Assembly (NCBI GenBank): GCA_951799405.1
Contig: OX637346.1
Location: forward strand, 9,013,215-9,077,214
Source of the DNA: Agapetus fuscipes
Taxonomy: Eukaryota > Arthropoda > Insecta > Trichoptera > Glossosomatidae
Direction: 5' to 3'
DNA: 64,000 nucleotides
The notes under the pieces: generated by a model
Told to the model about the DNA's origin: nothing
Database searches by the model: none
What the model saw: the letters and a program-made list of their open reading frames with translations, nothing else
Made by a program: the position numbers and the translations under genes
Shown here: in pieces, positions 43,080 to 61,200 of the stretch
Layout of the letters: each line of letters begins with the position of its first letter
Numbering within the stretch: the first letter of the stretch is position 1

Positions 43080-44469
43080 AGCGACTTTCTTCTCAAATCA
43101 GTCGCTGATGAAAAATTCATTAAAAATGTAAATTTAAAGGTAATATTTCATTTACAAATCATTATAAAAATAAAATTAATAGTTTGAATTTACGCATATA
43201 AATTTTAACATAGTGACAAGTTAATTTATGATCATTTTAAATGTAGCAACAGGCAAACTATTAAAAATATTTGGTTATTGCAAATTAGTAAATAAAGTAA
43301 GACATATCCCGATTCAAATTGCGTTAGTTGGAAATTTAATTGAAACAAAATATTATTGTTTTAATATCAATGAATGATAATTTGTACACCAAAAAAAATA
43401 CTTTTAATAATAATTGTACATACCTACCTATTACATCTAAAGTCAAGAAAACAACATTGCCAAATAATTTAAGTCCCACATACATTATGTCAAACAAAAA
43501 CACACACACGAAAGTTTAATCAATTAGTTAGTGTCGGTAGTTGAATAAACAAATATATTTTTTATCTCAAATCTTGACAATGAGAAATTGGTAAAAAGAC
43601 TAAAATGGCAAATACATACCATGACAATTATACTCTCGCTTTATTAAATCAGTATTTTGTGTGATCCCAAAATTTAGCACAGGTGTACATATTTAGTGAA
43701 ATACCTGTGTCCACATTTTTTCTACAAATTTAAAACCGATAACATTAGGATCATAATTCAGAAAACAATAGGTTTTTGCGTTTTTTACAATAAGAAATAC
43801 CAATGCTTTATTAACATGTAAAGGTACAATATCTAAAACTTCTTCATAATATCTACCAAAAAAATCAAATTTTAAGGGTTTTTGAATTGGTATTATAAAG
43901 ATTCATTTTTCATTACAATGAAAAAATAAAGTTTTCTTCACGTGTTGGTTTATTAACACTTCTGTGCTAACACTCCAAAAGCGCTCGAGATAATAAACGA
44001 ACTCTTTCTCTTTTTTTTTTGGATTATTCATTGTAAAAAAAGTCACCATTGACTTTATTGTTCACACATTTCATGCCGGCTACATCAAAAGCTTTTCTTT
44101 TCCCGAAGTGCGAACTATTCAGTAAACAATATCAGCATCAATAAACAATACAATCAATAACGTGACTTGTTGCACACATGCACTAAATAAAACCAGTCAA
44201 ATCAAAAACACAAACACCAACAGAAATTTCTCTTTTATTTCGGAATAATCGTCAGTGGGGGGAATCTAGCGTGCCGGTCGCTCAAAACGGACGTCCTGCC
44301 AAAACTATGGCAAACTAGCCGAGACCGCAACTTCTAGTAGCATTTTACCATGAGAAACCGAACAAGACACATGCTTCTATGGGAAGCCTCAAATATTGCA
44401 AAGTGAAAAAAAAATGTGCCAATATAATCATAAAAATTGTTAATACATTATCATAGTTACCTTATCAAA
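43080..44469. other. Upstream region of the P450; no gene seen
   Basis: About 1.4 kb of AT-rich sequence ahead of the CYP4 start codon. No TATA box or initiator could be assigned with confidence. A GC-richer stretch at 44,250-44,340 (GTGGGGGGAATCTAGCGTGC, CTAGCCGAGACCGC) may lie near the promoter or 5' UTR. Confidence 0.35.
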
Positions 44470-51583
<7,114 letters not shown>

Positions 51584-52228
51584 TGACTTCAAGAAACATA
51601 CACAGATCAAATTCTTATTTAAATTGATATCATGCAATATTTACAGCCTGTGATTTGTTATAAGGCATTTGTGTGGGATGAAAGTGTGGTTTTCAGATAA
51701 TGATAAACAAATAAATTGTTTTCGTTTACACCATTGTACTTTCATACTATGAAGAAGAACCAAAATAAATTTAAACTGCGCACATGTATTTTGAAAAATA
51801 ATCAAGGTAAAAATAATATTATATTTCCATTTTAGGTATTTTGATTTCTTAATATCAACTTTTTTGTCCCCAATATTTAGAAAAACTATGATTTTTAAAT
51901 ATTATCTCAATATTTTTTTTTATTTTCTTTGAAATAAAAATTTTTTTATAAGTTTTTTACTTAAGAATACAAAGCGAAATCCTTTAGGTATAACATAAAT
52001 GAGCGCATGGGAATTTCATTTTGGACGCTGGCAATATTTGACTCGCTGACATTGGCAGCCTGATTGAGCTGACAAACAATTTTTTCAACACAGAAGAAGC
52101 GAAATTGTGAATGTGAGCGGGGTACACGATAGTATCAGCTGACCCGCCTATATTGATAAGTTTATAATTTTTCTTTGGGCGAATAAAGTAAAATAAAAAT
52201 ATAAATAGTGTTTTGTGATTAGTCTAAT
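51584..52228. other. Intergenic space, P450 to prosaposin
   Basis: 645 bp. It should hold the P450 3' UTR and the prosaposin promoter. TATAAATA at 52,200-52,207 is only about 22 bp before the prosaposin ATG, too close to act as a TATA box unless the leader is almost absent. Confidence 0.5.
51710..51769 (+). promoter_or_regulatory. Candidate polyadenylation signals for the P450
   Basis: AATAAA occurs at 51,710-51,715 and 51,764-51,769, about 130 and 180 bases after the stop codon, before the next gene starts at 52,229. Which is used cannot be told from sequence. Confidence 0.5.
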
Positions 52229-55200
52229 ATGGCGAACGTAAAATTAGTTTGCCTTGCAATCCTCGCTGTTTGTTGCGGTAAGTAAAAATATATTCTTTGT
52301 TTTGACGTGCGTTTTGACGTTTTGCGTCTTATTGATAAGGAGCGATGACCATGTTGATCTCTTTGTTTCTTTGTATTCGTGGATCATAATATTGCTTAAA
52401 AATACAAAACGCAATTCAAATTAGTCCCTGGGAAACATTTCAAAACAAGGCTAATTATAAATTGTGTTTTAATCTTTGTTTGAGCTGCACATTTCAATCA
52501 CCTTATGTGACAGGACAAAAATATTATTTGTAGTAGCCAGTCATGCCCGTTATTCTAATAATTTTGTGAATCATGTCATTTTTTCATTGTGTATTATTAG
52601 TCTCTTACGATTATATAGGCACCTTAGTTAATAATTAACTAAGGTGCCTATAAGCCATAAGGTATAATCCAATTATTGGATTATCATCAATTATTCCTAC
52701 ACTTCAAGTTTTGCCTACAAAAATTAAATTTTATTTGTTTGGTATTTTTGTGGGTAGGACACCCTTATTTTTACAAATACTTTTTTTTTAAGTTGCTAAA
52801 AAGTGTTCACATTTAAGAATCATATTGAACATTCACAAGCAAACACTCGTACTGTAAAAAATATAGATTAGGCTAATTTATGTAGTGAGCCTTGTTTTGG
52901 TGTGAATTACACCAAGCATAAGTTTGGATTTACAGATGCTGCATGTGGACTTGATAATACTAGGTATACCGAAAAATTAAATGTACATAATCCGTGCAAT
53001 GCTTGCCGCTTTTCCATGCAACGGGTGAATTTGACAAAAGCAAGCCAATTTTTACAGTATCGGGGGTCAGCCTCATAGTAACCTATAAGTCAAAGAATGT
53101 GAAGTGCTTACACCTATAGATGTTAGTTATAATTTTTAACCCAACAGTTGTTTATACCTTAAATAATCTATGGTCTCTCAAGGTTATTTTTTCTGACTAG
53201 TGTCACACATTAGCTCATGTGATTTTAAAATATCTCACTTGTACATCCAATTATGGAATTTGTCCTCATGTTTGTAGTCAGATATTTGTGTTTGTATTGA
53301 ATAAATTCAAATAACAAAACTTTGTTTAAAATTCACTTTAAGTAAAAAAAAATTACTTCAAAATGACTTCTTTCATTCCTAACTTTACACTCATTATTTC
53401 CATGTATTTATGTTAATTTGTTTAAAAATATATATTGAGAAGAAATACAAACTTATGGGGTATAATACAGATCACGAAAGTCACATAATTTTTTTATGAC
53501 AGATGTGTCAGATAGAATCAAAGCCATCCATCTAGATTTTTTTCGAAAATGTAATAAATGTATGGAAACATTGAGAATGTTATTTTCTATGTTTCATTTT
53601 GACAAAAATCCTAGATTGTTGCCTTTGGTTCGATATGACTCATAGCGGACAGTATTTTATGCCTATCATTTAAGACCGGTCCATAGTCACGTGGTTAACA
53701 CTTTGGACTCGTAAATGGAAGGTCTTATGTTTGAATCCCATGGAGTACAAAATGCTCTTTGCTGGGTGAAAAATTCACCCAGCAGATAAGAAAGCTTTGT
53801 ACGGATGAGAGACTAGCGCCTCTGGTGGTCAGATTTAGAAGTTATCCAGCAGAATGAGGATGTTTATTTTCGCACCCTTTTTAATGTTCCGACCTCATTA
53901 TCTGAATTCACAAATATTGTGCTTATTTATCATTGATTTGAACAGTCAACATCATGAGGTACAATCTGCACGCAATAATTATATGAATATAGGTCACATT
54001 GAATCAAAATATTTTCATTTATACTTCAAGTAAAGGTTATCACTTCATGATAAAAAAATCTTTTTTTTATGCTGTTGAAAAAAACTGTTATTTTTATAAG
54101 AATTTCCTTTAGTTCTAGAAAGAGTGATTCAATAAATCTCTCGGCTATCAAAATTTGAGCAATGGCGTCTCCTTTTATCTACAATATATGAATCCCAAAA
54201 GGTTGTTCAAGATTTTGAATACATATCACACGGTCTAAAAAGTCTGTTTTTCATCTGTAGGACTTCAAAACAAAAAATATGTTCATTTTTCAACATCACT
54301 TTGCTGAGCATTGGTGGTTATTATGACAGATACTTCTTTTCGATGCCCCCTTCAACAATGGAATCCGAAAGTGTTTTTTGCGCAGATGCTCAAAATTTAT
54401 TTTTCCCCAGCCAGCGAATGTCACACGTCGAAGTAACTTGGGTCCTTATCAACAAATAAACAAATATTTGTTAGCCTTTTCCCCAAAAACTGGAAAGTGA
54501 TGTGGTATTTTGAAATGAGCAGACCTCATTTTGTTAAATATATTTGGAACACAAATCAAGTAAAAACCGAAAGAATAATTCCAAAATCACCTGACCAGGC
54601 TGCTAACAAAAATATGTTTTTAGTTAGAAGGGCCTTAGTCGCTTTGACCTGTGATGTCACCCCGATGAGAAAAATTTAAATATTACAACTCCAATGATTA
54701 TTTTTTTACATTGACTATTATTTTTGTTATTATAGGGGTTTGCATAGCAACACCAATGCTGGGAGAGAAACAGTGTACGTGGGGACCTTCATTTTGGTGT
54801 TCAAACCTTACGTAAGTACCTAAAAAAAATGATGTCATTTATAAAGTATTAATACCTACTTAATGGTTGTTTAGTTATGACTCATAAATTAAAGCAAGTC
54901 AAAAAAATCCTTTTCTTTCTCATTCATGAAGTATATTTTATCCATTAATAGAATAATGAAAATTACTAAATAATGGCAATTTTATTATGGTGAGTCAATT
55001 TCCAAAGAACTGGAACAATTGTCTCAGAAATTACTTAGAAAAAAAAAAAAATCAGGCTGATGACAAAAACAATTCACATTTGGTTGAATAGGCATTTTGT
55101 TAACACAGCATTCTCTTATAACCAAATTAATTATTTCTGGTAATGAATCAGGATATTGATTCATATATTTTTACATTACATAATATATTTTGAGACCAAA

Positions 55201-58200
55201 GTGAATGCACAATGAAGAGCTCTTGTAAGCACAATGCTCCCTTATGAGTATGACTAAAGTACATATAAACATTGCTGTATTCAACTCAATAATAATTAAA
55301 TACTGAATCATAATATGTGTTGTTCATCATTATATTACCATGGGACAGAGAATCATTATTTGATAATACTGTGATTCATTCCTTCAAACAATATTATTTT
55401 ATTCATAATGGGACACATGATTTAATTTTGTCAGTTTATTTGTTTGACATTCCATATAAGTAGATATTATTTACTATCTCACAGTCTAAAAGAGATTATT
55501 GTTCTATGTTAAAATAACTTGGCTTACATGTACTTGTATCTGTTTTTCACTAGAAAATGGATTGAACTTTTTATAAACAGCCACAATGTGGTTTGAGATT
55601 ATCAATACCGAGTAACCAGCTTATGAGTAGGCAGGCAAAATCGTTTTCTCCTTCAGTAATTCATTATTATGCAACATTGGTTTCTCACTTGCAACTTGCT
55701 AGTACCTAGAGTTATACTGTTGGTTTATACAAAAAATCGAAGCCAGCAATATTAAGCAACAAAAAAACATGGTTCATTGAATGTGGCATTTTGAAACTAT
55801 TTGATTTAGAACAAATTTTGTATGGTTATCTACTTGACTGTTAATATTTTTTCTTATGGAAAATATTTTTATGGAAAATGAGCTGGTTTGAAGTCATCAG
55901 TAATACATGGTTATTAAATGTATAGTTGTGTATGAAAATTGAAGATAATTGTGAACTTCATTGTTGCTAATATGTTAACCAAATAAATTAAAATACCTAA
56001 CCAACAAATATTCTAAGATGTTAAGTCCGGTCGATAGCTCAGTTGGCAGAGTGCTTGCACTCCATGCTGTGAGTTCGGATTCAAATCCCACTGAGGGTGT
56101 CAGAAATGATTTCCCGTTTCGGTGTTTATTTCAAACCCCAAAATAAAATATCGGCAAGGTTTACTCAGCCTTCACAAGAAATGAGTACCAGCCCTCTCGG
56201 GAGCTGGGAAACCCCCACTTCAACTGAAATGGTTGGCGTACCTATAAAAATAAATAGGTTCAACTCGCCAGATGCGACCCCTTCGGGGATAACGCGGCAA
56301 GAAGTTACACTATTCTGTAGCTTAGTTGCGTTGCATAGTTGCGTTTTTTAAAGTATTAACGTTGGGAGGCCAAGACCCACAATAGGTTAGTAGGCCCAAT
56401 GGTGATGATGAAAGTATTTAATTTACTGTTTGTAAAATACCCTCTTTGTGTATTCTTACATGCATATACTATAATTCCAGTTTAAATTCAACCATTGTTA
56501 ATACTTTTGTGTACGTTAACATATTTCAAGTATCTAACATTGTATTTTACAGAAATGCCAATGGGTGTGGAGCAGTAAAGCACTGCATAAAGGCAGTCTG
56601 GGAGAAACAGAAAGTTCCGGAAGACAATGACAGCATTTGCAAAATTTGCGTGGATATGGTCACCGAGGCCAGAGATCAATTGGAAAGCAATCAGACTCAG
56701 GTAAGCCAAATAGCAATTATTCTGCCATTGAATATCATCCTGCAACTGCCATTTGAACGACAAACTGGGGCAGAACTCCTCGTCTGCATTCCATTATAAA
56801 GATCCCTTGCCAAGCATTTCAGCAAAAGAAATGGCTGATCTTGTTGGAGCACTTTGAAGCTTGGTGGTCACTTATTTAGCACCAACTCAAGAAAGACTCA
56901 TTTTCTGTGTGCTGTAATAGGGTTGATGAATACAAAAATACCACTTCAAATAATAGTCATCTTTTTGTGTCTTATGGATTACTTTGGTCTTTTCTTATTC
57001 GCCTGATAAAAAACTCAACTGAATACCAATTGATTAGGAAAAAAAACATTTGTATTTCACAGGAAGACCTGAAAGCTGTCTTTGAAGGATCATGCAAGCT
57101 GATTCCCTTGGATGTGATCTCACATGAATGCATCAAGCTCGTGGATCAGTTCATCCCCGACTTGGTAGAAACCCTGGCCTCACAGATGAACCCTCAAGTG
57201 GTCTGCTCCGTCGCTGGACTCTGCAACAACGAGAGAATTGACAAACTGCTTGCTGAAATGGTAAACAACTCATGACTTAATTAAGAAATAATAATTTCAA
57301 TACATTTTAAAAAGTGCATAAGTGATGTAATATATTGTGTTATTTAGAAACCTGGTCCTCAAGAAGTATCCGTCAATGCCAACCAGAAGTGCGATGGATG
57401 TTTCACCGTGATCACGGATATGAGAAGTAACTTTGACAATATGAATTACGACAAAGTCTTGGAAGCTATGCTGAAGGTATAATATTCCTTATTGTTTTAT
57501 GTATTTCTTGCATGTATTATATTTTGAAGCAGAAACTATTCTGATTGTCATATGTGACACCATAAAAAGCCCATTGAGGTTATGAAAACCTTAACTTGTG
57601 GAATAAAAAAACATTTGGATATGTATTTTGTTTTAGGAACACTATAACCTCACTTTCCATACTTAACACGTTAACAACTGTTAAGAAGAAAATATGTTGT
57701 ACAAAAATTATAACCTAGAAGTAAAAAAGTATACCTATCCAGGAAAGTAATCACAATAATTTTAGGTGTTTTTGTCATTGCTTTATCTTATCTAGATGTC
57801 TGGATGAACATTGCTGCAAACCGAACCTAGGAATGAAACAGAAGAAGTGGTCAAATTTCATGGATCAGAATATTTGTTAAAAAAATGTATTTTGTTGTGC
57901 AGGTTTGCTTCCAACTGGGAAGTTACTCAGACAGCTGTGCCACGGCCGTGTTCACCCACTTTGACGGCCTGTACTCCCACCTCAAGGACACCTTCTACCC
58001 AGAGCATGTTTGCCACGTGGCAGGAGTCTGCTCCAGCAAATACCACCAGCACAAGCCCGAGGGTCAGGATACCAAGGTGGAGATCACACCCATGGCCAGT
58101 GTGGGGAAGGTTTCCACCCATGCACAGTGAGGACAACTTCCAATAATCTTAGTTTCAATAGTTTATAGACCATCTCAGTGCTTGCTTCAAACCCATATTA

Positions 58201-61200
58201 ATGGAATCCAGAGCGATAGGATTTCACGTATCGTTCTTCAAAGGAATCCAACCAGAAGAAGAGCTCCAAGAGATGCATGAGATGCTGGCAGTCTGGATCA
58301 CAGGAGAAAGTAGCGGCACAAACAGATCCTTCTGTTCTATGAAAAGAAGAAGAAGACTTCAAACCCAAAATGCAGACAAAGCTTATTCAGCCTTCCGAAG
58401 AAATGAGCGCCTGCTCCCTTTTAAAGTGGCTGGTATAAGGCTGGTCCCCTTGCTGTGAAAATAAATAAATTCTACTCACCCCTTCCCTTCATGGACAATG
58501 TGACGTGAAGTTTCATTATGTGCAGCTGGTTTGCCTTTTTTTTTGGTTCCTTTAGGTTGGACAGACATTGTTGGCAGCAGTTGCTGAAGGATAAGAATGC
58601 TTACCCCTGGTTGTTGTGCCCATGAAGATAATACTGTTCAATCAGTATGGAGACTTTCATATGCATTGATTATATTATTCGGCCCTTGATCCTTGCAATA
58701 GAATATCTTTATTAGCCATGAATATTATAGCGTTTCAAATGTTATGAAAAGATATTTATTTTAAATTATGTAACAGAAATTTTATCTTTGAAATTATATG
58801 TATTAAAATAATGCTGAAAGTATTACGTGATGCGGAATACTAAATAAATTTTAGTAAGAAAATATTATTTTAATAGCCATTTCATCAGTTGTATAATATT
58901 GGTAAATAACATTTGTTAACACAAGATATTTCTGATTATTTTTTAAATAATAGTACCTAATTATTGACAAACTAATCTTACCTCTATTATTGAGAAGTAT
59001 AAACTTTTCTTTCATTGAATTCATTATTCTTATCCTTGGTTTTTCAGGGCTGACATTACATGCGATCTCTGTGAGCAACTGGTGAAACATCTGCGAGACA
59101 TCCTTATTGCCAACACGACCGAAACTGAATTCAAACGAGTTCTCGATGGTAGGATTTCTAAGTGAACTAAGTATTTTTATTCCTCTTATCTCCATTAAAT
59201 TGTTGAAATATTTATATCTTTCTTTTATTATTCAGGTATTTGCAAGCAGACTGGTAAATTCAAAGACGAGTGCCTCGCTCTGTCAGATCAGTTCTATCCG
59301 GTTATTTACAATTTTCTTATTCAAGAGTTGAATGCTAATGATGTATGCTTTATGGCTGGACTGTGTCACAAGGGTCTGAAAAATGATGATATGGTAAGTT
59401 GAGTTTTCAATACCTTTCTGCCGCGGTTTATATTTTGGTGTAAAATCAACTATTTCTTAACATGCCTGACCACACACCACCACGTATTCTCATTTGCATA
59501 ATGGAGAACTTGGAATGTAGGAATCATGCTGACTTAATTTCCTATTTCTACCAGAGCCTTCAAGAAGCAATCTACAGCAAGCCTTAGCAGTCCATAAATT
59601 ATTTTTAAATAAACAAATTGTTTTGGGGTTTCAGGATATTCCTATTGCTCCATTGGTCCCAGTAGCTGTTGCTAAAAACTTGAATGTCAGAGTCATCAAA
59701 CCCTCAAATGATAAAGTGCTCATTGGAAAAGATGAAGCCAACAGCTATCACGTGAGCATAAATATTTGTAGAATAACTGCATTATACATATATACATTAC
59801 ATAATCTCAATTTGCGCATTCAATTAAATTTATTTGATGTAATATACAATTTCCAGAAACCATCCAGTGTTCACGTAATGAACCCAGAAAGTGCTCAGCT
59901 TCCTCTTGACAGAATGATGATCCAGCTGCCTCAAAACGGTCAACTTTGCCAATTCTGCCAATACTTCTTGCACTTCATCCAAGTTCAAATCAGTGACGCT
60001 AACACTGAGGTAATATTTATTTTCTTCCGTAACTTTTTTATATCTCACTATTTTATAAATGAGTCATACCACATTGGTTCAACCAAGCCATGACATCCAC
60101 ACACTCAAATTTTGATGAAACTTGGCTCATTCATTTTACATGTTAATAAAAATCTGAAATATTTTTTCTCTATCTCAAACGGTTGTCATTGTACAGTATC
60201 TTAAAGTTGTGTGATTTTTTATTTGGTTTTTTTGTTTGTTTGTTGAATTGAGGCAGAACGACCCGAACAGGAACTAACTTTCAATATTACTGTCTTAGGA
60301 AAAGATCAAGAATCTTGTTGAAGGTGCATGCAAGAGACTGCCTAAAGAAATTGAATCAGACTGTGATGCTTTTGTAGAAGCCTATGGGAATGCAGCCATT
60401 GCACTTCTTGTGCAAGAAATTGATCCATCCCAGGTTAGTAAAACATCATAATTATTCACATATCAATAATCCTTTTGTATACAGTTCTTTTACAAGTGAT
60501 ATTTTGGCTGCTTTAGGTGTGCCCCATGTTGGCTCTCTGCCCCCAAGAGAAGCAGGTCACCAATGTGGAACTGTTGATGACTAGTGGTAATGGAGACAAG
60601 CCCAACTGCCCGCTGTGTCTGTTTGCCGTCCAGCAACTGGAGACAATGCTAAAGAATAATAAGACTGAGGTAATTTGGCTCTCAATGTATTTGTAAATAT
60701 TCTAAAAAAAATTGTCATTGAGAGGTATTGTTACGTTTCTTCTGAGGGTCCTTAATTAAAACACAAGTTCAACGCAAGTTAGCCAGACAGTTTATTTACA
60801 CAGACTTATTTTAACAGACTTATTTATTTTGTACAGATTACAGTTATTTTACACAATATTGGTCGCCCTAGTAACTAGCTATTGCACTGTGTGAGTGCTT
60901 TGAAAGACTGACTGCTCCAGCCGATTGTGACCCTTCTTATAGTAGAACCTAGGGGCCATTCCAGCAGGCCCTAGAAAGTTCTACCACCACATTTGTCTAG
61001 ACGATTCTGGCACATATTATTTCTTGAAGAGTCCATGTTTTACCCACATATACACCTCACAACTACAATCGTCCGGCACAGAACATTCTCTCAAAATACA
61101 CGCACATCAATAAGCATCTACTAGTGTATTCCGTTACAGTATTATTAAAGGGTATGCAAAGATTGTGAATATGTTCAGTGTTAGTTCTTAAACACTGTGC

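Noticed and set aside
52200..52207. TATAAATA as TATA box of prosaposin
   Set aside because: It is only about 22 bp from the ATG, so transcription would start at or after the start codon.
57811..58146. Alternative + strand frame over prosaposin exon 6
   Set aside because: The other frame carries the saposin cysteines (VCFQLG...VCHVAGVC) and joins in phase with its neighbours.
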